From Ashinkailepas kermadecensis (Eukaryota; Arthropoda; Thecostraca; Neolepadidae), in contig JAOTOM010005105.1 of NCBI GenBank assembly GCA_034440615.1, positions 616,501-680,500 on the forward strand: DNA of 64,000 nt, read 5' to 3'. A model generated the notes under the pieces. It did not search any database, had not been told where the DNA came from, and was given only the letters and a program-made list of their open reading frames with translations. Below, piece by piece: positions 35,980 through 45,989 of the stretch; the first letter of the stretch is position 1, and the number at the start of each line of letters is the position of its first letter. A program made the translations under genes and the position numbers.

Positions 35980-36550
35980 GAAGAGTCGTAGAACCCTCAC
36001 TGACATGATTGGGGAAACATTCCTGAAGTGAAGATCTTGCCAGTAGCACGCAACCTCCGCTCGAATGAGATTACCCAAATGGAGAAGTCTCCGCCCAGGT
36101 TCTGGTGCTTCTCCCTGGTGTATTGGTGGGTGTGTGGGCGTGTCTGCGTGTAGTGTGAATTTCTGGGCGCGACAGCTGCCCTGGCTATATTGCGCCCATA
36201 ACTAATAAGTTAGAAATATTTCAGAAGTGGAAACGAAATGTGCACATAAGTGATGGCAGGGAGTGCGAGTGAAATACCGAACAAAACAGGAAAATATTAA
36301 TAAATTGAGATGTGTGATACATGGCAGACTCAGTCAGTCTAATGTCTAAAAATAAAAAAAATATTGTCTGAAGTCTAAGAGTCTAAAAATCAGTATAATC
36401 CCTGACAATTGTTAAAAGGTGCATTGAAGGCATGATTCACAGTGCTACACCGGCGGGGGGTGGAGGTGGGGGAGCTGGCCCAGCCTATGCCCACCCTACG
36501 AACCGCCGATGAGACATATACGACATGCACTTTAATGGAGTTGAGGAATC
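35980..36550. other. No gene recognised
   Basis: Unique sequence. At 36455-36490 gctggcccagcctatgccca resembles a DNA-transposon end like the one near 22445. Confidence 0.4.
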
Positions 36551-37567
36551 TTAACACTCGCACGTCCGGCGGTCCGCGCCAACTTCGCATGTCCGGGGGG
36601 GGGCAGATGTCTGCCCCCCTAAGATCTCGAGAACTATGCTAGGTAGCGACAAACAGAAAACGGCTTTGGATAGCTGGTGACAAGCTCTATCGAAAGTATT
36701 TCGGTAATTTTCTCGCTCAGGTCAATATTTAGGTCACTGGGTCATCATATGTCAAATTCGGCCAGATCGGGTGGGACCCTCAGATATTGGCACATATCTC
36801 AGGACCTGTAACAGATAGAAACAAACTGCAAATGCTATTCGACAGCCCTTGAAATGTGCTATCGACATACGCTGTGTAATTTAAGGTCAGGTCAACAGAT
36901 GGGTCACCGAAACAATGACCTCAGGTCAAGGTCATGGAGTAGAGTAGGGAGGTCATGTAATATATCAATCGACACGTCTTGGCGATACAAGCACAATGAC
37001 GGTAATTTCAGCCTTCTAGCTCAATGCATGGCGATATAATGCGCAGAAATGTGCTAGTGATTTCAGGTGACCTCAGCTGACCTTGGTGGGGCCACTGAGC
37101 AAAAATGTCAGCGATAGCATTGCGAATAGCTTCCAACTACACGCCATAACGGTTGGAGGTCATTCCGAGAGCAAATATGTAACCAGGAAACATTTGTATA
37201 TTTTTCCATAGGCCTATAATGGGTAAGCCATGGCCACGACCTGACCTCAGGTCAACGCTACGAAAAAAACCGTGATATACATATTATAGACCCTGATAAG
37301 ATCATGACGTGATATAAGTTTGAAATCAATCGCCCAATTATTGTGGGAGTGATGCCACCTAGAACTCGGAGGGACGTTAGGTCACTTCGCCTGACCTGGT
37401 GACCTGACTTGAGATGACCCAGGGTCAAACATTTCTGAGGATATGCGGAAAAGACCAATGAGCAGCCATGCGAGGTTTGGCCTTGCTAACCCGATTAGTA
37501 TGGCGGCAAAGTAGGAAAAACCGCAGGGGGGGCAGATATCTGCCCCCCCCGGACGTGCGCTGGTTAA
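36551..37567 (-). mobile_element. TTAA MITE family 2, copy B (both ends)
   Basis: Flanked by TTAA at 36551-36554 and 37564-37567. Terminal inverted repeats: left CACTCGCACGTCCGG, right (read inward) CCAGCGCACGTCCGG. Each end has a G-run hairpin around CAGATATCTG or CAGATGTCTG. TTAA targets suggest piggyBac-type mobilisation. It is the inverted near-identical partner of 29885-30855, 5.7 kb away, and could pair with it. Confidence 0.85.
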
Positions 37568-37901
37568 AGCATCTGTGATATCCAATTTGAGGTTCTCAAC
37601 TTATATATCGGCAATACTAGACGATAAAAATAGCTCGTGCATGGACATAACTTGACACCGCAAAGTACGAGGAAGAGGTGGTCTCACTTCGGTCGTAGTG
37701 CGTCAGATAGCTGGCTAAGCTGCCCACTCAGATGACCTGATTTGTGGCAGTCGTGGCAGTTTTGTTCACCTATAGCCATAGATCCCTTCCGGTGAAATTA
37801 ACCACCGCTGCTGAGACGCATGTTCGGATGATAACGTGCATTGTTTTCATGCAATGTCCAGAGACGTTTAACAAAGTCTTAAGTGGTTCCATCACAATCT
37901 C

Positions 37902-38348
37902 AATGGCAGCGGTGCTCATGCGAGAGGCCACCACAGCCGGGATGCCGCGGCTGAGAGGTCCGACACAGGGACATTGGCTGCTCAGCGTGACCAATGGCGG
38001 CGGTGCTCATGCGAGAGGCCACCACAGCCGGGATACCACGACTGAGAGGTCCGACACAGGGACATCGGCTGCTCAGCGTGACCAATGGCGGCGGACCCAT
38101 GCGAGAGGCCACCACAGCCGGGATGCCACGACTGAGAGGTCCGACACAGGGACATCGGCTGCTCAGCGTGACCAATGGCGGCGGACCCATGCGAGAGGCC
38201 ACCACAGCCGGGATGCCACGACTGAGAGGTCCGACACGGACATCGGCTGCTCAGCGTGACCAATGGCGGCGGACCCATGCGAGAGGCCACCACAGCCGGG
38301 ATGCCGCGGCTGAGAGGTCCGACACAGGGACATTGGCTGCTCAGCGTG
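37902..38348. repeat. 90-bp minisatellite, 5 units
   Basis: Unit starts atggcggcggacccatgcga and ends ctgctcagcgtgacca. Units differ at a few positions, and one lacks cagg in gacacaggga. Confidence 0.93.
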
Positions 38349-38649
38349 AACAAGGGGCATTTCTTTTGTTATAGGTGGATTCTAAACACTCAATTAATGA
38401 GCTACTTAAAAATAGCAGTTTTTGAGCTAGATTCAATTTCTTTGAGCCGCATCTTGGGCCGGCGCAACACTAACAATATCGTTCATAGCATTGAAAAATA
38501 ACAGCCCATCTTCAGATCTCTCCAAGGTTCCAACCACATGCAGAACAACAAATATGTCACACATTATCAACTGTATTTCGCTGAGCCCTAGATCGCAATC
38601 CTCCAAAAACAATGAGACACTTGCGACTTTACCGAACCAACAATAACCG

Positions 38650-38873
38650 TCAACATGCCACCACTAGATCGGTGCACCCCCTCCCCCCACTCGCGTCACA
38701 GATCGTACACTGGACCGTCACAGATGGACACAGGCAGGAGCGTCGCGCAGCGTCAGCGGGACATTGCCCCGTAAACATACCACCACGAGGGTGATGCTCC
38801 CCCCCCCACACTCGCGTCACAGATCGTACACTGGACCGTCACAGATGGACACAGGCAGGAGCGTCGCGCAGCG
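38650..38873. repeat. About 121-bp duplication
   Basis: Two copies of a GC-rich block containing actcgcgtcacagatcgtac and ggacacaggcaggagcgtcg, with a C run of variable length. Confidence 0.85.
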
Positions 38874-38879
38874 GCCGGG

Positions 38880-39434
38880 TCCGTGACGCCCCGGGCCGAC
38901 CACTCAGAGCAGCACCAGCCTCAGGCCAATACGGCAACACACATGACCTCCTCCGACCCCGGGCCGTGTCGAGTCAGCGTCCGCAAAACAGACGGCCATG
39001 TTATCCAGTGTTGAGTGCGCATCGCATACAGCCGCCACACACTCACTATCACGTGTGTTGCACTGCAGCACACGCCCGACAACGTCCGAAGCCCCGGGAC
39101 GCACCAGCACACACACACAGATCACACAGCACCTTCGACTGTGGCCGACAGCGTCGTGTGTCGCAGGCTATCGCCCACGCATCGACAAAATCAGCCATTT
39201 TACATACATCCAGCGGATTGGACTAGTACATAGGACAGGATAGGAAAGCATGGGATAGGAGGATAGGACAGCACAGGATATGGGAACTATACATGATAAA
39301 AACATGCTGGGATTCTTCGGTTAATTTTTGCGCAACTTAGTAAAATATCTAGATACACCACGAACTCCGTGGAACATTTTTGACAAAATACACCCGCAGC
39401 CTCGTGCCTCGATAGCCACTGTCGCCCCGCCCAG
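38880..39434. other. Region 3' of Grpel1
   Basis: Lies downstream of the Grpel1 stop on the minus strand and may hold its 3' UTR. Near 39235-39275 there is a ggataggacagcacaggata-like simple repeat. No separate gene is recognised. Confidence 0.4.
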
Positions 39435-39635
39435 TTACTGAAGTGGTGCCTTAGCCACGCCCACCAGCGCCGGTCGGATGGTACGCTCGTGCAGCGTGTA
39501 GCCGTTCTTGGTGACAAGACACACGTGACCTGGCTCGTGGCCTTCTACCGCCTGCTCAAACAGCGCTTCGTGTAGGTTAGGGTCAAACTTGGCGCCCAGC
39601 GCGTTGATTTGGCGTACGCCATGGCGACGGAACAC
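39435..39635 (-). CDS. Grpel1: Grpel1 last exon, beta domain
   Basis: Acceptor tttgccgtag, then VFRRHGVRQINALGAKFDPN and on to RPALVGVAKAPLQ and stop at 39435-39437. 66 codons. The acceptor belongs to a tandem triplication (39633-39872). Confidence 0.95.
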   Translation of the reverse strand: MFRRHGVRQINALGAKFDPNLHEALFEQAVEGHEPGHVCLVTKNGYTLHERTIRPALVGVAKAPLQ

Positions 39636-40955
39636 CTACGGCAAATAGCACGTGTAAGGGTGAAGCTTAGATCGCGGCAACCTTCCGTTAATATCGAGCA
39701 ACACCTGCGGCAAATAGCACGTGTAAGGGTGAAGCTTAGATCGCGGCAACCTTCCGTTAATATCGAGCAACACCAGTGCGACCATGGCGACGGAACACCT
39801 GCGGCAAATAGCACGTGTAAGGGTGAAGCTTAGATCGCGGCAACCTTCCGTTAATATCGAGCAACACCAGTGCCAACGATTATGCACTCCGGCTTCTATT
39901 CCAACATAATTGAATTGAAGAGCCCATGCACAACAAAACTAAAATTGGCCCCTACTGAAACGGAATGAAGTGGTGTCACACAACTGCCTCTCATATATAA
40001 TCTTTGTCCTCAATGAGGCATGTGAAAGTACACCGGAAAAACTTATCCTAATGATGTTGAAGCCAGTTATAATCGTACGTATATGATGCCAAATTCGGAG
40101 ATCGGCTACTTTGCAAGAACTGGAATCAATGTGAAAATCCTCAATATATTCCATGACCATTCCTCACCCAAGGGCACCTGTGTAGAACAACTGACCTCGT
40201 CCATCAGGCGACTTTGTCGCAAGCGCGCCGTAGATATCAATACATTTATCTAAGTGGGCGAGGCCGTAGTGGTAAATCCCTGAGTTGTACGGCAAGAGCA
40301 GTGACTTGTACGGCAAGACTAGTGACTGAGGAAACAAGGAGCTCATCTATCTTGATTGATAACTAGTACGAGGTAAAGAGAAATAGTACGATATTTCACA
40401 TTTCTAAAAATGTAGATTTTAAACTTAATTCTTAACATATGACACTGGGAATCCCATGTTACTGGCAGGCTTATTCAATGACTGTACATAATACAGTGCG
40501 GGTGCCACACCAGGCTCACCGTGAATAGCTGCGCCTCGGTCATCCTGAGACCCTCGAACAGACTCTTGAGGTGGGGGTTGTTGTCGGTGATCTCCTCCGG
40601 CGGCACGCTCTCAGTCGCCTTGCCCAGGATGTCCGCCACCTATCGGCCAACGGGCATAACGGCTCCGAACGCAGCAAAATAGCTCCCCAGTGTGTTCTGA
40701 ATACAGCCATATCTCCACCAAAGCCTCCATCTTTAGCAACTTAACTTCATACTGCCAGTTTAGCACATCCCAAACGTGGGCAATGTACATGAAGCTAAGC
40801 ATCTATGCAACTTCCCATTTTTTTTCAACAAATTCACCTGGATAATATCTCCATCTTTAGTGAATTGATGATGCTACAACTAGCCAAAAATCATGTAACC
40901 CATGAATTGATGGAGTAAAATGTGTGTGTGTGTGTGTGTGTGTATACATACATAC

Positions 40956-41026
<71 letters not shown>

Positions 41027-43291
41027 TACATAAGGGATTTTAAAAATGTTCCTTAGCATTTCCTAAATTCCCTCTGTATATCCGTTTCATGATATTACAG
41101 GTTATAACGAAATTGACCAAATATGGATATTTCTGGCCGATTTACTCCTATTTGCAAAACCGTGATTTAAACCAGGATTATTAATATATACACAGCTTTC
41201 GGTCCAATTAAGCAGAGTAAGCACACAGACGTTTGGTGTAGGTTCTTCAGAGCACAGGTGTTACAATGGTTGCAATGATTTGCTGCCGACCAGACCTACA
41301 ACCATGATAAAAGATCAAGGTCGTACCCTTGATAGCGAGGCTATTGACAGCTATTTAACATCATTTTTATAATATTGTATTGCACTGTGTTTTTATGGAG
41401 ATGAATATGCTGGTTGTGGTGGACCTTTCCTTCTTCTGAATAGGTATATTTTTGGTTAATTACGAACATATGCACAGGAAAGTATGACTTTAACGGAACG
41501 TTAAACTTCCATTCAAATAACGAACTGACAGCAGGGAAACAGAAAATATAGTGTTGACGTCATCATAGCAGTTGGCGTACCATAGCAGATGGACAGCGAC
41601 GCTTCGAAAATCATGCAGCACTCGGTTCTGGAGTTGCCCGAAGAAACGACAAGACACCTTACACGTCCCCGCGTCAATGGCGGTGTACATGCAGATTATG
41701 CAAGCGAGGCCAGTCCCGCGTACGCTGGTCGGCGTACGGTAATTTTGTGCCACGGTAAAACTCGCCCTCGCTGCCACTTCCTGCGGGGGAACACCGCCGT
41801 GGCAGGCGTCTAGGATCAGTCAAATATCTCATCTCGTAGCCGGCCGTCAGGTGGCCACACTGTTACCAAATTCGTTTTCAGTTTGGCGTCGGATGTGAGT
41901 CGGAGCGAGAAATTGATTACGGTCATGAAAGAGTTACACAAAAACCATCGAATTACATATATGCACCTGGAAGACAACTAAGCGAGATCATTACAGGTAT
42001 GTCTGACCTCCACCAGCATGAAAAATAACTGCAATTGAAGGGCTCACTCATGCTAGCTGCATTATATACATCATAGATATCTAGATATCATGGAAAGTGG
42101 TAAGTTCGTTGGCTATTTGGGCTCAGGGGCACATCGACGAAATTGGCAAGTGAAAGATGACAATACAAATGTACTGGAATATGATAATAATATTTGTCCT
42201 TTTACATGTCACTTCCCACCCAAATTTTTAAGTTGAACACACTGCAACATCACATGCCTTTTGGTTCGTATTTAGCCTTAAGGTGCCATTAACCCCAACC
42301 ATTAATGTTAGCCCAAATCCACGCACACCTGTAGCAACTGGCTAAAACTGCGTACTGACGTCCAAGAGATCCTTGCAGAACGACTGAATACCGAATAACT
42401 TCCCATCTTGCACTTGCTTCTCCAACCGATTCCGAACGTTCTCCCGCTCTGCCAGCGATCGCTTGTATTTGTCCTGGAATAAATTGCAGCACTCAAACAT
42501 GGTAGCTGAAAAAAATGGCATTTACTTTTACACTACTATCAGCTTAAGTAGGCATTAGAAGGCGATAGCGAACGAGGGCAGGAGCAAGCCGTAGAACACC
42601 TGTGCTGCAGACACAGCATCTGGAATTATACCATTATCGGCAGAAAACTTGTGTACTGAGCTTAACTGTCCTTTTCTAATAACCCATGGAACACAGGGTT
42701 AGTGAGTTAGTGAGGGTTAGTAATTCACAGGGTTAGAGTGGCGCGGCATGCTGCACGACCGTGAAAAGAGTCGCCATAAACTACTTGGTCAAAGACTTGA
42801 CCTCCTCAGCAGAAAATTTGTGATGGAATCTAGTAAATATAACGTCAGAATCCAGAATCCTAATGGTGCGTGAAGAAAGCATGACTTAGTGTGACAAAAT
42901 ATTTCAAAAGCATGATGCCGACTGGGTTGGGTCGCTTATGTAAGCTTCTTTGCATGCACGTGAGAATAGACTAGCTTTGGCTTCCCTCTCGCTCGAAAAC
43001 ACAAGTCGATAATGTCAAACACAGTCCAAAACAAACAAGGTAACACAGATGTCATTATCCTGAAGCTACATGCCAGCAAATTAGATAATTGCACTCGCCT
43101 CCAGAGCAGGCGGGATATGAACATGACTCACGTCCAAATCCTCCACATGTGACCTGAGTTGCTCTATCTGTTTCTGCATCTCCTCGACGGCCGGGGTCGG
43201 GGTGGCCGGGGTAGAGGTGGCCGGGCCTGCCGGCGGCGGGCTGTCGCCGGACTGACTCGCAGACTGTGGAGCGACAGTGCAGAGCGTCGAC
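39435..43291 (-). CDS. Grpel1: Mitochondrial GrpE (nucleotide exchange factor of mtHsp70)
   Basis: Nucleotide exchange factor for mitochondrial Hsp70 in the matrix, needed for protein import and folding; Roe1 in flies. Exons 43291(or earlier)-43132, 42473-42360, 40639-40520 and 39635-39435 all join in phase 0. Visible blocks: a Pro/Ala-rich N-terminal linker, the long helix VEEMQKQIEQLRSHVEDLD then DKYKRSLAERENVRNRLEK, GIQSFCKDLLD, VADILGKATESVPPEEI, NNPHLKSLFEGLRMTE, and the beta domain with GAKFDPNLHEALFEQAVEG, GYTLHERTIRPALVGVAKAP. From the GTG at 43365 the frame would give 222 residues, close to the usual 217. No in-frame ATG exists before the upstream stop, so a first exon with the start and most of the transit peptide is missing. 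A good acceptor, gactgttgcag, lies just before 43291. Confidence 0.95.
39633..39872. repeat. Three tandem copies of the Grpel1 last 3' splice site region
   Basis: Each copy has cacct(a/g)cggcaaatagca then cgtgtaagggtgaagcttag and a tail ending atatcgagcaacacc. Spacings are about 69 and 92 bp. The third copy also repeats the first 17 exon bases (ccatggcgacggaacac on the plus strand). Confidence 0.92.
39875..40519 (-). other. Grpel1 intron 3, unique part
   Basis: No features seen apart from a short duplication of tacggcaagagcagtgactt near 40290. Confidence 0.6.
40520..40639 (-). CDS. Grpel1: Grpel1 exon before beta domain
   Basis: 120 bases, 40 codons, acceptor gccgatag, donor CACG|GTGAGC. 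Encodes VADILGKATESVPPEEITDN and NPHLKSLFEGLRMTEAQLFT. The pyrimidine tract before the acceptor is weak. Confidence 0.94.
40921..41023. repeat. (TG)n-(TA)n microsatellite in Grpel1 intron 2
   Basis: About 11 TG units, an imperfect tacatacatacatatata bridge, then about 30 TA units. The rest of intron 2 (40640-42359) shows no supported gene; a 74-codon frame at 41589-41813 has no recognisable features. Confidence 0.95.
42360..42473 (-). CDS. Grpel1: Grpel1 long-helix exon
   Basis: 114 bases, 38 codons, from acceptor ttattccag to donor GGAC|GTCAGT. Encodes DKYKRSLAERENVRNRLEKQ and GIQSFCKDLLD, the conserved dimer-forming helix. Confidence 0.95.
43132..43291 (-). CDS. Grpel1: Grpel1 exon with linker and start of long helix
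   Basis: Begins after gactgttgcag, encodes (R)STLCTVAPQSASQSGDSPP, a Pro/Thr/Ala linker and QKQIEQLRSHVEDLD, and ends at GAC|GTGAGT. Open frame continues upstream past the acceptor to about 43365 and beyond without an ATG. A second acceptor, tctcgccgccag near 43420, would include more of it. Confidence 0.85.
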
Positions 43292-43365
43292 CTGCAACAG
43301 TCAGTGTCACGGTCACAGTTCTGCGTGGTCTGACTCCTCACGGCAGAACAGAAGCACCGCGCCAC

Positions 43366-45265
43366 AGACAGCTGACTGGAACGGTCGGTGGTACAGTAAC
43401 GGCTCAGTGCGACCCGACTCCTGGCGGCGAGATTGTGATGGACAGGAGGGTGGTCCTGTGCTTCAGAAGTCAGACCTACAACATTTGGATTTCCAAAGTG
43501 AATTCAAATGCATGCACTTGGGCACAATGGCTCTTCTTTTGTCACTGCAATGTTATGCATGCAAGCATAGCATGCATCATAATGATCAGCGTCACAGCCA
43601 CACTTCATGTGTTTTCTGACCAGTTGGATTATATTCTAGAATCCTGAATTTGGATGACAATTCCTGGCCCATCCAATTCGAGGAGGATAACCTTACTTTT
43701 CTTTGTGATGATCTAAAACTCTCTCCTGTATGCAGCTATAAATTATTCGAGGAATAAGACGGGTGAGATTCGAACCCACAATCTTTCGATTGTGAGACGA
43801 GCATCTTACCCCTAGACCACTCGTGATCAATCCGAAGTCTTCATATCTAATTTCTAACAGTATATCGTTGACAAGTGGCATGCCTTGCACCACTGAGGAT
43901 CGTGATACACGAACCTCTCTTAACAACAGGTACAGATAAGAGGATTAACTATGATGTGGTCTGTTGTACAATATTAGTTGATAAGCATAGGTATGTTGCA
44001 TCGTTATTGTTGAACTAGATGTCCTTAGATTAGGTATATCAAAACAAACAAAAAAGGGTATACATGTGAGTATGCTGTTGGATCGAAATTGTGCTGGAAA
44101 AACGAATCAGTCATGTTAAGCAATGTCACTGCCATGACAAATTTTGACATCCTGCTGTACTTGTTTTGACATCTCACACCAAATGAAAAGCCATTATTTT
44201 AACTCTGCCTGTACCATCCAGCTACATTTTTACATTTTATCAAAATACAATAAATCTGAGCTTGTCAATCAGCTACCAGTCATTCAATCTTCCAGCAAGA
44301 AAAAGGAGAGGATAATTTTTGGAATTGATAATGTTCTGGACACAAATTCTGGACCAGCCTGATTTTCCAATTCATCTGCCATCTTGCAGGACTGTGTTGG
44401 ACAGGGTGGTTCAGTGCAATTTGACAGCTCATGCCGAGCACACGTTGTACAAGCCTGTAGCCCTACATTGGCTAAGATTGGTTTGGAACAGTCAGCTATA
44501 GGTCAGTGCAGGATTGGAGAATGAAGTTCTTACTGAATTTGGAGCATGCTCCAATGATAATGCACCTATTTTTGTTGATGCTAACAGCAATTTAGCACCT
44601 TATCTTACAACACAGTGACTTGCAACTGAATCCATTTAATATGGTCCTTGACTTGCTTCATAACTAAGATGTACTCCAAAGCATATTACACTGTGTTAGC
44701 TAATTCCTTCATGCAATACACCATAACATTAATGGAGCACGAAACCAATTTCAATACAAACAATGCCCAATCTGTATGAACAATCTGTGCCTTTCTATTC
44801 TAAGTGTTCTTGTGTTGTCATGTCCTACCCCATCGTTCATTGGAAGGGCTTGGAAGGCTCGAACAGCAGGCAACACACCATTTGAAAGCTCACTATGTAC
44901 TGATTACGAATATATAACATTGACACAAATATGTTGATCCCCTTTAAAACTTACTTATGTTTGACTTTGTGGTTATGCCAATTAATTAGGTTGGCTGCAC
45001 AAGACACAGCCATGCAGCTGCCTTATTTTGCATCTATCAACCACTTAAATTGTAGGCTATAATATCTAGTAGGATGTATTGCCTTAGACCTCCCAGTGAG
45101 TGAGAGAAAAAAATATCTGATTTTCCATGTACTAGCATTACATACTACTTTCTGCCACATATGCTCATGAAATTGGCCATAGCAACACTCTGGCTGAAAA
45201 TTCACCATTGGAACCTGCTCAACAGAGATGACATTTGATCAAATATCTAGTGTGGACAAGCCTTA
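43366..45265. other. Upstream of Grpel1; dispersed repeat, no further gene seen
   Basis: Should contain the missing Grpel1 first exon and promoter, which I could not identify. About 43948-44180 is related to 62156-62400 (shared ctatgatgtggtctgtt, tttttgacatctcac-like phrases), a dispersed repeat of about 250 bp. Confidence 0.45.
43758..43829 (-). repeat. tRNA-Val-like head, second copy
   Basis: Minus-strand copy of 8300-8370, with A-box-like TGGTCTAGGGGTAAGATGC and B-box-like GGTTCGAATCT. Here the T stem pairs fully (GTGGG/CTCAC with one G-U), but the acceptor stem does not pair. Same CAC in the anticodon position. Confidence 0.7.
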
Positions 45266-45269
45266 GAGT

Positions 45270-45905
45270 TCATTTGTTAGTTATTTGAGTTTAAGGGCGC
45301 TTCGACCAAAGTGTGATCATTTAGCGCCCATTTAGAGTTCATTTGTCTGATGTACATGGGTGTATAAAGTCATAAAGTATTAAGGCTTAATAAGAGCCAC
45401 AGGGGCCCATCTGGGTTAAGCCTATCTAGAAAAGGTACTAGAATGTACATACTCCCACCCCAATCAATCCCTTATCCCAAGTTCCTAGGAAGCTATATAT
45501 CCCAGCCCATCTAACACCACTCACTTGCTACCGCCTAACACCCTCAATAATCACAAGCTCCTCCCATCACACCCATCGTGCCACCATAGACAACCTCATC
45601 AGCATCACATCCCGAAGGAAGGTGCCGAATCCACTGCTAGGCACATCCCACAGAAATTCATAAAGCGTTCAGACTTAATAAGAGACTCACGTGCTATTGC
45701 ATAATACACTCAACAATTACAAACTCCTCCCATCATACACATTGTGCTACCATAGACAATCTCATCAGTATCACATCCCGAAGGAAGGTGCTGAATCCAC
45801 TGCTAGGTACACCCTATATAAAGTTATAAAGCATTTAGACTTAATAAGAGACTCACTTGCTATTTCATAACACAGTCAACAATTACAAACTCCTCCCAAC
45901 TCCCA
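45270..45905. repeat. Dispersed repeat family with internal 165-bp tandem units
   Basis: Opens with gtttaagggcgcttcgacca and gatcatttagcgccc, a hairpin-like SINE core, also seen at 54890-54935. Then ggcttaataagagccacagg and cccatctgggttaagcctat, repeated at 59985-60215. From 45540 on, blocks with attacaaactcctccca and accatagacaatctcatcag recur at about 165-bp spacing. Confidence 0.75.
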
Positions 45906-45989
45906 CTCCTCCCTGTCGATCAACCTTCCCTGGAATACAGAAAAACAATCCCCCTATTCTTATAATGATTGTCTATGCTTCCCTGTCGA

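Noticed and set aside
37744..38374. 171- and 126-codon frames across the 90-bp repeats
   Set aside because: The repeat unit is a multiple of three; the frames only mirror the minisatellite.
41589..41813. Small gene inside Grpel1 intron 2
   Set aside because: 74 codons with no domain, no splice context and no repeat of the exon-like composition.
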